A stretch of DNA of 64,000 nucleotides from Ceratorhiza oryzae-sativae (GCA_030998015.1 JARWMV010000233.1:2108001-2172000); one strand, 5' to 3'. Positions 10,989 through 23,133 are shown, numbered from the stretch's first letter. The notes: generated from the sequence alone by a model not told the origin. Translations and numbers: made by a program.

Positions 10989-13900
10989 ATGACTGATAGA
11001 AGAGCGATACATGGCATCAACATACTTATTCTAGGTTAGCATTATTTGTCTGAGTACATGCATGCCAAGTACTCAACAAGTGTGATAGAGGGCGGCGGAG
11101 CGAGAGGGCTATCATCAGTTTTGATCTTGAACGAAACGATGAACAGACTGCAGGAGATGCTTAACCTCAACGAGCTGCCCAGCGTCCGGGATCACTTCGA
11201 CATCGTAGCTGGTACAGGAACAGGAGCGTGAGTGAACGGCTTTCAGATTTGACCCCTGCCCTGACTTTTCGTATTGTCGAAGTGTCATAGCATGCCTAGT
11301 GGGACGGCTTGGGGTACCGGTCAAGAGAGTGGTTGAATACTACGCGAGACTGGCAAAGGTGTTCTCCGATAGAAAAATACTCGGAAGGACGACATATAAA
11401 ACAACCAAACTGAAGGAGGTACTGAGGGCGATCGTCAAAGATATAACGGGAGACGAAGATACGCCGATGATGGATATGAGTAAAGATGGAGAAAAGTGTA
11501 GAACGTGAGCCCCGAGTGAACAAGGCGGAAAATATGGCTGACATATGGCTGTCAACAGTATAGTATTCGCAATGTCGGCTCACAACATGGACGCAAGCGT
11601 GCCATGTTTATTTCGCTCGTATCGAGGCGCCACAAATCAAATGCCAGACTGTCCTATTTGGCAAGCACTTGGTGCGACGATGGCGCATCCTGAGATGTTC
11701 AAACCTATCATGATTGGCCCACCAAACTTGGAACAGGCTTTCATCGACGGGGGGCTTGGATGCAACAACCCAACGGCACACGTACTCGCAGAAGTGAAAG
11801 GATTATTTCCCGGTCGACATGTGTCGAGTGTGGTATCTATAGGTGCTGGGCACCCTGAGACCATCAGCCTTTCAGACGGCTCATGGTTTCCAGGTGCGAC
11901 AATGAGCCACATATTAGATCTGACAAAGCAAATCTCACAGGAGGCTGAGAGAGTGGCAGAGGAAATGGACGCGAGGTTCCGGGCAATACCAGGCGTGTAC
12001 TTTCGACTAAGCGTTAGCCATGGACTGCAGAGTTTAGGGGTCCATGAATGGCACAAGGCAGACCGGGTTTTTGCCAATGCTCGAGCATACATGTCTAGCG
12101 TTCAGGTGAAAGGAAAAATCGAAGAAGTAGTGAACGCGGTCATACTTCGAGACAAGGCGATAGCAACCGAGCACATAGGTCAGCAGCTACTAAATGCCTT
12201 TCCATATCTTTGACTGACGCGTAACAGACGGAGAGATACAACCAGGATTCACGAATCGAGCCACAGGGGTAAAGATATGCCCCGCACCGTCGCCAGTGTT
12301 TACAGGTCGTCAAGACGAAATCGACAAGATCGTCACATGTATATCACATGGAGACACACAGCGCTGCGTGTTTGTTCTGTACGGACTCGGCGGAGTCGGT
12401 AAAACCCAACTGGCTCTCAAAACGGTCGAACAAACGAGGGGCATGTGGACAGATGTCATATTCGTCGATGGCACCACCGACGAGACAGCCACAACCACGC
12501 TAGCGGGGTTTGCAAAGGAGAAAAAGATCGGCGACTCGTACGAGAGTGCACTCAAGTGGCTGAGCAATGCAGACAATAGATGGCTAATGGTGATCGACAA
12601 CGCTGACGATCCGAAGGTTGACATCAGGCGATACTTCCCTGATGGACACACTGGCAGTATATTGATCACTACTCGGATCGAACAGTATGCTATGCTGGCT
12701 CAAGGTCAAGATCCAGACTTCCAAGTGTTGGGCATGAGGCCGCAAGAAGGAATGCAGCTACTGCTGAAAACGGCAAAACGAAAGGACCTTGAACTTCCAG
12801 AGGGCGAACATGAAGCGGCTGCACAATTGTTGGAGGTGGGTCGGGCTACTCCCCATGCTACCACATATGATCTCACGCCATCTTGATGGTATAGAACCTT
12901 GGATATCTGGCACTGGCAATAGTGCAAGCAGGCGCATACATATTTTGCTCCAAGTGCACAATCGCTCAGTACCTAGAAATGTTCACGGAGCATCGCGAGG
13001 CCACCCTGGAGAGGTCTACCCGATTACCAATTAGAGTGGATCAGTACGAGAAGAGCGTATACACCACCTGGCACATGAGCTACGTGCTTCTAAGTCATAA
13101 TGCTCAGCGACTACTGCACCTCATGTCATTCATGCACAACAACGGCATTGTTCAAGACACCTTTCGACGCGCAGCCATGAACCTAAGTATCGAGCCTGAA
13201 TATCCTGCAGCGGCGGATAGGGCAAAAATAAGATCGCATGTTAAAGCATGTCTGGAGCCATACATATCTCCCATCGGTGCATGGGACTTGGGCGCTTTCT
13301 TGGATACTGTCACCGAGCTCCTATCGTACTCTCTTATCAGTTCCGACTGGACAAACGGTGCATACGATATCCATGTGCTTGTTCATGACTGGGCTAGTAC
13401 CGTAACTGGCCATCCTGCCGAGGTGGCTACTGAGCATACAGCCCTGCTTCTTGCTGCGTCCGTTGATTACCTAGACACCATGGAAAGCCTAACTTACAAG
13501 TGTATAGTTGAGATACATATAAGTAGGCTGTTAGAGCGGCAACCACAAACAAGCGTATACAATGCTACCCGGTTCGCGGAAGTGTACCGACGAGCTGGGA
13601 AGTGGAAACAGCAAGAGAAGATGCTGCTGATACAACTGGACGGCACTCGTCGAACTCTAGGAGAAATGCACGATAGCACGCTGATTGGCATGAACAACCT
13701 GGCGAACGCGTACCTACAACAGGGAAGACACGACGAGGCGGTAGCATTGCTACAGCAGACACTCGAAGTCAGGAGACTAGTGTCAGGAGACGAGCATCGC
13801 CAGACACTTATATTGATGCAAAATCTCAGCCGGACGTACTATGCACTTGGCAGATACAACGATGCAGAGGCTCTGCAATCGTACATCATGAAAACATCGG

Positions 13901-14550
13901 CCAAAGTACGTGGCAAAGAGCATACCGACACGCTCACGAGTATGCACGAGCTCGCGGTCACGTACAACGCACTGGATCGATACGACGAGGCAGAGGCACT
14001 ACTGGTCCGGGCGATAGACATAAGGAAACGAGTCTCAGGCGATGAACATCCTCGCACTATGGGGTCAATGCACGTACTCGCATCTTCGTACTACTTTCAG
14101 GGTAGACTCGACGAGGCCGCAAGGCTGCAAGAACACGTCTCAAGTATCAATCAACGCCGGTTCGGGGAGGAACATCCGAACACTGTGGCTACAATGAACG
14201 AGCTTGCGGCTACGTACTGCGCTCGAGGTGAATACAAGCGAGCCGAGGAGATGCAGATAAAGGTGCTAGATGCCTGGAAGCGTGTGCACAGTGAAGAACA
14301 CCCCCACACACTGATCGCGATGGACAATCTCTCAAATACCTACCGCTATCAAGGGCGATACCTGGAGGCCGAGGAACTCGGCAAGCAAGTCGTGGATGCA
14401 CGGAAGCGCGTACTTGGAATGAAGCACCCGCGTACGTTGTTGGGTATGCGTAACCTTTTGAAGACGTATGAAGCGATGGGTGAAATTCGTCAAAACGAGT
14501 ACAATGCGTTGAAAATGGAGGTCGACAAATTAGACGATGCTACCAATTGA
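10989..14550 (+). CDS. Patatin / NB-ARC / TPR NLR-like receptor
   Basis: A fungal NOD-like receptor with patatin, NB-ARC and TPR domains (PNT architecture). The model is join(10989-11034, 11089-11227, 11283-11504, 11559-12178, 12228-12835, 12895-14550), closing as 1096 residues; all five introns are GT-AG and 49-59 nt. Residues about 8-300 are patatin-like: EGGGARG oxyanion region, elbow GTGTGA near residue 57, and FIDGG carrying the dyad Asp near 197. The elbow lacks the serine of canonical GTSTG. The NB-ARC follows: FTGRQDEI, P-loop GLGGVGKT near 395, Walker B WLMVIDNADD, GSILITTR, LGYLALAIVQAG and HVLVHDWA. From about residue 775 there are roughly seven 42-residue TPRs of kinesin-light-chain type (ALGRYNDAEAL, EHPHTLIAMDNL). 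Related fungal NLRs act in allorecognition and programmed cell death; that role is inferred here. Confidence 0.92.
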
Positions 14551-15153
14551 TTCAATCTGTCGCTTCATCTTTTTCTTGCCAGTGTTTCGTCTAGTTAGTT
14601 CCCTACGATATGTTTTCGAGAGCGTCTAAGTAATATTTTTGTTGCGGGATCGCTAAATTTGCTGTCCGGTGTTACTCATAAAACTCACCACCAAGGAATA
14701 AATTTTTATATAAAATGGAGCGTAATTGCCATAGAGTACCAATATTCAAGACAGGCTTACCCTAGGAAGTTCACAGCTGAGATCATGAAAAATTCAGTCT
14801 TGGTAGCGAATCCGTCGAGAAAACAGAGAGTAACATTGAAGCGCGAGATAACACGCCTTGTAAGCACTAGTCAATTGCCTGTTGGACGTGGTCAGACTAA
14901 GCGCAAAAATACGTTAATTATAGACAGGACCGGTGGGACGTTACACCTTCTATGACTCTTGGAGCCCTAATTCCAGAATGTCACAAGTTCGATCGATGGA
15001 TCCCCGAAACCATGCATATATGCGCCTTGCGCAGCAGTGCAATAACCGAAAAGCGAGATAATTTCGTGTTCTGATGCGCAGTACAGACAACGAGCGAAGA
15101 CAACATTCTAACGTAACCAAATCCCATCACAAGTCCACAAACAAAACGTCCAT
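14551..15153. other. Convergent 3' region, no gene
   Basis: This separates the NLR stop from the stop of the RNase H protein on minus. The 98-residue plus frame at 14659 has no family signal and sits in A/T-rich DNA, so I regard it as chance. Confidence 0.5.
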
Positions 15154-15897
15154 CTAGGCCGGAGCGACATACGGCTTCAATGCCTCGGGAATAATCACCG
15201 GGCACTTGACCTGGACAAACCCGTTCTTGGCCTTCTTCCCCCGGGAAATGCTATCGGCGATGTTATCCTTGCCCGCCACTTTCCACCCCTCGACCTTGAA
15301 CGGCAAGACCTCCATCACGTACCGCAACCGTTTCCCGCACTCTTCGATCTCCTTGACGCTGCACTTGCCGCCGTTCAGGACCTGGAGCGCGGTCGCCGAG
15401 TCGGAGCGGACGCAGATCGAGGGGCCGGTGTACCCGTTTGCGACGAGTGCGCGCGTCAAGAGCTCGATCGCGATGGTTTCGGCCCAGTTGGCGTCGCGGC
15501 CTGCGGCTTGCCAGTTGGGCAACAGACGAAAGAGCTGGTAGTATTGTCCAAACACCACAGCAACGAGGCCTTTGCTCGGCGCGACGTCGACCCAGCATTC
15601 AAGCGGGTCTGTCACCTGAAACCGGAACGGGAAAAAAAGCGCGGATTGAGCAACGGTGGAATGAGCCTGATGGGATAGGAAATAGATACGTACATTCTGC
15701 AGCTTGGGGACTATATGCGCCAATGGTTTGACGATTCCAGTCTCGGGTTTGGACGGCGCGGCGACACGCGGAGCCGGGGCAAACAGTTTGGACTTGTGGC
15801 GAATCGAGTCGCGGGCGAGTGGAGTGGTGGCGGCGGCAACCGGGCGCACAAGACGGCCGGCGACGGCGAGGCGGGAGCAAGTCTTGAGAGCGAGCAT
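15154..15897 (-). CDS. RNase H-fold protein with mitochondrial-type leader
   Basis: Two exons (15897-15694 and 15615-15154) joined over a 78-nt GT-AG intron give 221 residues. The first about 36 residues are rich in Arg/Lys/Ala with almost no acids (MLALKTCSRLAVAGRLVRPV), typical of a mitochondrial presequence. Exon 2 is a type I RNase H fold whose closest pattern is the RNase H of retroelements, especially DIRS/Ty3-like ones: CWVDVAPSKG, RDANWAETIAIELLTRAL, ICVRSDSATALQVL, GKDNIADSISRG. The expected acidic tetrad is present as D78, E114, D140 and D189, so nuclease activity is plausible. No reverse transcriptase, recombinase or integrase lies beside it, and the frame is intact and spliced. 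I infer a host gene derived from a retroelement RNase H. An in-frame upstream ATG at 16011 exists, but the 15897 start exposes the presequence. Confidence 0.72.
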   Translation of the reverse strand: MLALKTCSRLAVAGRLVRPVAAATTPLARDSIRHKSKLFAPAPRVAAPSKPETGIVKPLAHIVPKLQNVRIYFLSHQAHSTVAQSALFFPFRFQVTDPLECWVDVAPSKGLVAVVFGQYYQLFRLLPNWQAAGRDANWAETIAIELLTRALVANGYTGPSICVRSDSATALQVLNGGKCSVKEIEECGKRLRYVMEVLPFKVEGWKVAGKDNIADSISRGKKAKNGFVQVKCPVIIPEALKPYVAPA

Positions 15898-16751
15898 TTT
15901 CCAAGAAAATGGATTATAGACGAGAAACGAGAGCGGTGGATGGGAGATGTCGACTCGAGCTCGCCCCCGGGCCGTTTTATACCTACTCCCGTAAGCAATG
16001 AGCAGGAGCACAGAAAGTAGTAGCCACTTCGATCAACAGGCAACAACAGGAAATGGAAACCATAAGACAGAAAAAAGCCAATCAAGCAGTGCACCAAAAT
16101 AGACCCATAAACGGACAAGATTGGGTTTGCCACTCTAGCCATATCCGTCTGTTCAGACGGTGTTCTAGCGCCAACACGTGTTCCGGGCGAGCCTATGAGA
16201 TGTGGTTGGCCAACGTCGAGCGAGGCATGCGCGGCGCGCCCGCTGTCAGAAAATACCTCCGTCGGTCTTTGTCTGGTCGAGAACAGTTCTGACGGGAGTC
16301 GGTGATCCCTCTTTCGAGGTTGGCTCCAGGGGGACTGCCTCCGTCAATCATAATAAGAAGCCTCCGAAAAAGGAAATTCTAATGCCTGGTCGCCGCTTAC
16401 CCACCCCTAGTCCGGAGCCTCGTGACGGTGTGTACAGGCGGTTAGTCTCTGGAAACCGAAAAGCCACGGGGTAGCCACTCGAATATTTCTCGCCGATTGT
16501 TCGCCAAGATGGCCAACACCGCTCAGAGTTTTGCACCGTTCCGAACAACATACGAATTGGTCAAGGGGAGAGCGAATGGGTTGGAGAAAATTACCCATGG
16601 TTAGAGTTTAGGGCCATGTACCGACTCGATTTTTGTCCAATTAGACCCAAGAGTCTACGAGCATAGTTCAAATTTCATCGACAGCATTGATTGCAACTAC
16701 ACAGGAAACCCGAGTGACACAATCATACAACAAAAAATTATTATCCAACCA
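15898..16751. other. Intergenic, no gene seen
   Basis: Upstream of the RNase H gene and downstream of the monooxygenase, both on minus. Frames in the GC-rich part next to 15900 are shadows of the RNase H gene or its leader. The rest has no motif-bearing frame. Confidence 0.5.
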
Positions 16752-18439
16752 CTATCCGAAATGATCAAACCGAAATCCGAGATTGCTTTCTACGTCCCCC
16801 GAGTTTCTAGAGCTTGGACGCGTCGGCCTCCTTGCTTCCGACGTCCTCCACCACTCCTCGGCAGCCGCATCGGCATCGTACGAGAACTGGATCTTGTTCT
16901 TCTCCTTGTCGGCCCACTGGTTGGCGCTGCCTTCGGTCTTGCCGGCCATGGCGGCGCGCATGCTGGCGTCGCGCTCCTCCTGCTCCGGTCCGTCGGGGTA
17001 GTGGAAGATCTTCTGGTTGAGGCGGGACTGGGCTTGGGTGTTGGCCGTGCGGGCCAAGCGGAGAGTCTCGTAGGCGCGGAGGAAGTACGGGATCTGGTCG
17101 ACCGAGTTGACGCGCGAGAACAAGTTGCCGAGCACGCAGCCGTCTTCGATGGCCATGGCGGCACCCTGGGCGCGGTAGGGCAACATGGGGTGGCACGCGT
17201 CGCCGAGGAGGACGACCTTGTTCGACTTGTGGATCCAGGTGTCGAGCGGGAGACGGTCGCGGAGGGCCCACTTGAGTGTCGAGGGCACCATCTTGAGGAG
17301 CTTCTCGACGCTGATGATCACGAGTTGGTGATTCCGATCAGGAAAAAAAGAGACAGATGAGCCGGGGACTTACCGAGGCTCCCATCCTTCAAAGTCCTTG
17401 CGCATGGCGTCACCGCTGCCTTCGGCGGTCCAGGACTCGGTAGCACCGTCATCGGGGTGCAACAAGACCATGTTGTACTCCTTCTTGGCGCGGATGCAGT
17501 ATCCCATGATGTGACGTCCGGGACCCATCCAGCCGGTCATCTCGGGGTGCTCGACGAGCGATCGGAGCTCGGGATCCTCGAGCAGCTTGTCGGTCGGGAC
17601 GATCGCGCGGTAGGCGGCGTCACCGGTGTCGACGGGGCGGTCGACATGGCCGACGACGACTTCGCGGATGGCAGACTTGACACCGTCGGCGCCGACGATC
17701 AGGTCGCATTTGAAGGTCTCGCCCGACTTGAGCGTGATCGAAGGCGCGTCGGGGTCGATCGAGGTGACGAGCGAGTTGAGGCGGAGGTCGATGAGTGGGA
17801 CGGTGATGTCGTAGAGGAGCTTGTGGAAGTCGGCGCGCTGTGTGATCAAAGTATGAGCTAGAGTCGGGAGCGGGTAGGAGCGAGACGACGCACGTGGATG
17901 TGGTAGTACGGAGCGCCGTGCTCCTGGGCAAAGTCGCCGCCCCACTTGGTCTCGCCGACCTTTTCGCCGGTGTTCCCTGTAATCACATGAGCCGTGTGCC
18001 AAATTGAAATTCGAGCGACGTACAGCGACGGAAGACGATGCCCTCTGGGCGAACAGCAATGTTCTCGAGCTGCTCGCCGAGACCCCAGCGGATGAGGAGG
18101 CGGGACACGTTGGGCGTGACCTGGATGCCGGCGCCGACCTCACCGATGGCCGGAGCGGCCTCGAAGAGCGTGATCTTGTGGCCGGCCTTGGCGAGGCAGT
18201 AAGCAGCAGCGAGGCCGCCGAGACCGCATCCGACGACGACGATGTTGAGCGGGTTGGAGGTGGTGCGGCCCTGGAACAGGACCTCGGACTGGGGGAACGA
18301 GTCAGCTGGGCGCTTGTGGCCGGATGCGGGGGAGGCGCGTTACCTGGGCGCTGGATGCGTTGACGGAAGCGTCGGCGGCGGCGATGGGGCGGGCGGGGGC
18401 GCCGCTGATGCCGCGAATGGTCTCAAACTGGGTTGCCAT
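16752..18439 (-). CDS. FAD-dependent monooxygenase (salicylate hydroxylase-like)
   Basis: A group A flavoprotein monooxygenase that would hydroxylate an aromatic substrate with NAD(P)H and O2. The five-exon model on minus (18439-18344, 18288-18024, 17976-17894, 17837-17374, 17310-16752) closes as 488 residues, with introns of 47-63 nt. Diagnostic motifs are the FAD-binding VVVGCGLGGLAAAY, the DG motif DLIVGADGVKSAIR and the GD motif VLLGDACHPMLPYRAQGAA; APYYHIHRADFH and FEGWEPRVEKLL are also typical of the salicylate hydroxylase group. There is no signal peptide or membrane anchor, so it is probably cytosolic. Strong third-position C/G bias distinguishes it from the A/T-rich flanks and suggests good expression. 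Exact substrate is not readable; salicylate or a related phenolic is the family expectation. Confidence 0.93.
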
Positions 18440-19437
18440 TGGATCGAGTAGAGAAGTGTGAGAAGAGAGAGAAATCTAGGAGAGGTGACGAAACTGACCG
18501 ACCGGCGCTGGGTTTTTGAGTCTTGCATGAGTTGCGGTGCGGGCGCGGGAGGCCACTGGACGGCTCGTAGTGCGGGCGGCTGATCCGGCGGCAGCGAGTG
18601 CGGTGAGCGAGCGCCTCGGTCTCACGCAAGGATCGTGTGTCTCAGGCTGGTCCGCATCGTCCTTATGTATCCCGTCGCTGCCGCATAATCATTTACCAGC
18701 GGATCTTGCGCACAGCGCCCACCACCGCAAGCTCCGGCCGGTGCCCCAATGCCGCTCTTCGTCGCCCGATTCAGCGCCGATGTCATCGTCCACACAGCGA
18801 TCACCTGCTGACTCAGCTCGGCGCTCATCGAGCTGAGATCACGCAGCAGGTGCCACGACCGCGACGTTCCCAGGCTGGATATACTGCCAGATAGGCACGC
18901 GTGTGTGGAGGCCTGACAACATCGGGCTCGAACGTGTGCGGCCATATATTTGTATATCTCCTGCGAACGCTTGGTCCCCAAGTCCTCTGGTTGACACGGT
19001 ACACCACCAGCATGGGCACCGACAAGCAGATTTGGCCTCTGCAACCCGGCACACCTATCCACCTGCACCTTTTCCCGCTCCAAATCCGTCCTCACCTCCA
19101 ACACGCTCCTCGCACCCAGGCCGGCAACATCTCATTCCTCCTCCACTGCCCGATTCATTTCGGCCCCGCTCATTAATTTGTAATCCCATCAGATCTCCCA
19201 ACTTTGTCCTGGCCAAACCCGAAACTGGTATTCCAAGAAACGAACCGATTACAACAACAGAGAGGTGGTAAAAAACACACTAGTCCATGCGGCGTACAGA
19301 GGATTAGGCTGATACAGTCGTTTATGCTCTCACGCTCTTCCCCATCCATCTATCCGTCCTCGTCCTCGCCCATCTCTCGCATCTCGCATCACACACACAC
19401 ACGCATTCCACCTATCCCACATGACTCTTACTTCTTC
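18440..19437. other. Intergenic, no supported gene
   Basis: The region upstream of the monooxygenase start (18440-18650) is its leader and promoter. The frames at 18537 (plus) and 18622 (minus) overlap each other in GC-rich DNA without recognisable motifs. A short CA repeat lies near 19391. Confidence 0.5.
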
Positions 19438-20305
19438 TTGCTCAGACTCAACCGATGCTTCGTCCCCGGCGCAGCATATCCCTGCCCCAACGAATCCGAC
19501 ACAGCCGACTTTTGGTTCTCGGGCGATCCAAACGACGCTGCCTTGAGCGCGTCCACCAGGTTTCTATAATTATATGCACCGCCCAAGTCGCGAGATGAAA
19601 TGCGCAAGGGTCACGTTGTTACGCAAATGACGAGAGTGTGTTGGGAGGTGACGAGAGGCGGTTCGGATGGGATGTTGCGTTGGCGAAAAATGGGTAGTAT
19701 GTGGAAGTGCAGGTTGCCGCGAGTGGTTGGAACAATGCATCGCCCGGTCAGATCGAGCCCAGGCAAACGCGCTTGCACGACTCACTTTTGCGTCGCACCA
19801 ATATAATCCGTCCTCTCCAGCCTCTTTTCGGTCTTGACACTCAGCCCGTGCTCGGTAATGTCCAAACCACGCTTCTTGAGGCTGTACGTGTCGCCAATGG
19901 CTGTCAGCACACGCGACCTCGGCCACACCGACCAGAGTCAAACTCACTTGTCTTTTGTCGAACTGGGACGTGAGAAGTAGCATGTTAGACTATGCCTGTC
20001 ACCGAATGAGCCATGACGTACTCGACAGCTCCAGAGAATTGCTCTTTCAAGACGATGGCAACGTCTATAGATAGATCGACGTATCAGCAACCGCCACGAC
20101 CGCACAACTCGAACACGCTACTCACATATCGCCCCTCCAAACAGTCCAAAGACCTGCATCCCATCACCCAGCGCTCAGTCCTGGCTCTTAGCTCATCGCC
20201 AAACGACCACTCACCACGACGAGCGAAACAACATCAAACCTAACCATAAAGTTAGCATCCAAGCAAACAGTCGTCATAGTGCAAAAATACTCACCAGTTT
20301 GCCAT
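19438..20305 (-). CDS. Small conserved fungal-type membrane protein
   Basis: Several small exons. From ATG at 20305 splicing gives MANWFDVVSLVV, then VFGLFGGAIYVAIVLKEQFSG, which together make one N-terminal transmembrane segment. A later exon reads GDTYSLKKRGLDITEHGLSV followed by KTEKRLERTDYIGATQ. The last gives VDALKAASFGSPENQKSAVS and ends HRLSLSKKK with the stop at 19438-19440. Intron edges (GTGAGT...AG) are clear for the first exons; the junction near 19960-20000 did not resolve to one frame. The pattern, an N-terminal anchor and a basic soluble tail ending in lysines, resembles a small conserved protein of basidiomycetes, but I cannot name it. Function unknown. Confidence 0.6.
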
Positions 20306-22694
20306 GGCAGAGATGTGGGAGAACAGGAACGGTGGTTGAGGTTGAAGAGTCAATCAAACAGTGTGCACAGGTCCCGAGGAGCGCAGTCTTGGAGTGTCCA
20401 GATTCTCGGCTAGGCTTTGGCTGACTGACGTCAGGGACTCGTTCCATTGGCGCTGATGTCACGTGGGATGTGGAGGTGACAGGGATGTGTTTCAGCGGTT
20501 GTCTGGAGGGGTTATGATATCGCCTGAGCCGCCTGGGAGCTACGTGTCCGGGAGCCAATGGGTTATGTTAAATATGTTTTATATTCAAAACACAATTGAG
20601 CGAAATCGAGTTTCAACAACCCGCAACTCTAGCTGATATCCTACCCACGGCATGGGTAATTTACCCGAGATACAAGTAAAAGTGACAGCGAGAGCGAGAA
20701 AACCTGAGGCTCGGGTACGATGCAAGCACCAGAGTTTAATGGTATGTATTGCGTGGCTTCCTCGGGATCCTCATTGCAGCCCATAGCGCGGATAAAATTT
20801 TCATTCGGTAGGGTTACAAGGGGGGAATACCCTGCACCCCTTTTGCGACCAGAATGTGGTGTGGCTGATACTCCCCATGTTGCCTATTTTTCCTGTGGTT
20901 CACCTCAAGGCCGACTCTAGGAAATAAGTTAACGTCCGGATCGATGACTTTGCCAACGGTTTTTCGCTATTGCCACGACCAGCTGCACCGCACGAGCTTC
21001 TCGGGAAACCTAATGAGATATTCTGTAGAACGCACGAGAATAAGGTTCCAGCAATTGTTTCAATAATTGAGTCAAGGATGCATGTACAATGTATGCGCAG
21101 GACCACTCGGCACAACTTGCTCGTAATCTCAGGTTATAAAAGAGCACTCCACGACCAGCTCGAGACCCCACTAATCTCTCACATTCACACTCTTTTATAA
21201 AATCTATGCTTGACTGCTTGTAAATAGGCTCGCCTTGCTGGCTGCCGATGGCCCCGCGACTAACTGCCCTCTGAGCTGTATTCATGGCCAATCTGGGACT
21301 CGTCTGGTCCCAGTTCGGTCGGCAACCCACGTGATAACACTGTTTAAGTAATTCACTTAAATGAGTCTATTTTCTCGCCCCTATTACAATATGAAACCCC
21401 TTGTCTTATTTGAGCGAATAAACAATCAAGCCTTCATCATGGCTAATGTTAAAATTTTTAAATGCGCACTGAGCTATCTGCGATTCGTTTTTGGAATCCC
21501 GAATAGCGAGTTGGGAGCCGCGCGTAGATCCGAATTTGAGGGCTGGATCTTGGGTTCCAGTCGTTAACGAAGGCAGAATTTCTCATAATATGTTCGAAGG
21601 CCCGCGAGGCACAGGTCCCATATGCAGCTGTAAACGGATTCAAGTACCCATAAAACCATGAGAACCATTAGTTAATTGTTACTTGGAGTGGCCGAGGGTT
21701 GGCCAGGAGAGAGGAGGAATTCTCTTTCGCTCACTCAGATTCTCCAAAAAGCACAGCCACGGTTGATCTTGCCATGCACTTTTGCAGTGCTAAGATAAGC
21801 TTAGTTACATCTGAGTGACGCCTACCTGATGTGGTCTTACATTACAACTGAAACTGGGCTGTTTACGACAGACTCAGACCGCGAGGAGCCCTTCAAGACC
21901 TTTACTATGCCAGTTCAGCCCAAAACAAGGTTCTCCTTCGATATGTTGTAATGCACCATCAGTGCAATCCGCTGTGCGTTTATATGCGTGACACTCCTAA
22001 TATCCGCTTGCGGCTGGACGGGTACACATCTGTACTGACTAGGAATATTGCTCACCAACTTATGAAACAAGGGGTACCATATTCTCACTTCATTTTTTGC
22101 AAGCGTCGCCTCGACGACAATGAGCCGGGTCACAGTTCAAAGCGTCGCGCGGCTTGGGTGTGTTTGCTATGTAACTACTCGGTGTATCACATATGCACTA
22201 ACATTCACTCCCAGTTAAGCCCTGCAAGTGTTTATATAGTCGAATTTTGTTTGAATGAAAAAAGCCGCTCTTTGGTTTAGCATTCCGTTCTTTATATCTG
22301 GTTGGTTGTCGGTGTGCTGGTTCGCCAAGCGCAATCTAGGTTTTGAGCCACTATGGCTGCGATCAATCAACCATAACCCAGGTAAAAAAAAAACAGGAAA
22401 AAAAACCTGTTGTCAGGAATGTGTTTTTTTCTTAACGGAATGTAGAATTCGTGGATAAAATTGGCGTACGGTGTGTATACCTATGGAATCCATTATTTTT
22501 GGAAGCTCTTTATTGAAGTTACTTTGGTCTGACACATACATCAGACCCAAAGGAGGCGTCATCCATGCACCGCCAACTGACCTTTGATCCGAAGAAGGGC
22601 GTTGCGACACATGTGAAGTCGCTTATAAATGCTGGATTTTGAGCCAACGAGGGCGATTTCGAACAATCGCTTCAGACAAATTATTGTATTGTAG
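20306..22694. other. Gene-poor region
   Basis: About 2.4 kb with no supported gene. Open frames are short and motif-free, and base composition is more A/T-rich than in the flanking genes. A perfect hairpin (ACAGG, eight A, CCTGT) sits near 22393-22410. Decayed transposon sequence may be present, but nothing is recognisable by eye. Confidence 0.5.
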
Positions 22695-22699
22695 TAGCT

Positions 22700-23128
22700 A
22701 TACATGAATGTACAGTTCAATTCTAGGTCTATATGCGTAAAAAATGTTTTAAGCTCAGGTTCACCTAGGGTAAAGCAAGGGCAGTGGCCGAGCTGTGGCT
22801 GACCCGTTTTGTCTTAGTGAGATAGGGGGTGCGGGGTCACACTGAGCATTCAAGTGGACAGACGTAGACTAGTGATTTAAAGCCCTATACTGTACAAAGA
22901 GTTGCAAAAAAAGTTTTTGCAGGCCTCTTGGCGTGCCCATATTCTTTGTAAACTTGCTAATATGTATGTGTTGCTTTGCATGTCCATGACGACCCTGGAC
23001 CCCCTAACTCGCTAAGACAAAACGGATCAGTCACAGCTCGGCCACTGCCCTTGCTTTACCCTAGGTGAACCTGAGCTTAAAACATTTTTTACGCATATAG
23101 ACCTAGAATTGAACTCTACATTCATGTG
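22700..23128. mobile_element. MITE-like element with about 138-bp inverted repeats
   Basis: A 429-bp unit bounded by long terminal inverted repeats, 22700-22838 and 22991-23128. The arms are about 95% identical by eye over about 138 bp; the stretch from TTCAATTCTAGG through CTGTG differs at almost no position. The 150-bp centre has no open frame, so the element is non-autonomous. TAGCT flanks both ends (22695-22699 and 23129-23133) and may be a 5-bp target duplication. AGCT is palindromic, however, and inverted matching can be extended across it, so the exact ends are ambiguous. The DNA could fold into a long hairpin. It abuts an NLR fragment at the place where the intact gene has its last intron acceptor. 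Confidence 0.8.
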
Positions 23129-23133
23129 TAGCT

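Noticed and set aside
14659..14955. 98-residue plus frame downstream of the NLR
   Set aside because: No family pattern, unlikely composition, A/T-rich surroundings and no splice continuation.
16761..18143. Long frames on plus across the monooxygenase
   Set aside because: They are shadows produced by the strong C/G third-position bias of the real minus-strand gene.
18537..19176. Overlapping frames on both strands upstream of the monooxygenase
   Set aside because: Mutually overlapping, low-complexity, no motif or consistent splice model.
19391..19404. CA dinucleotide run
   Set aside because: Very short microsatellite in intergenic DNA, no functional indication.
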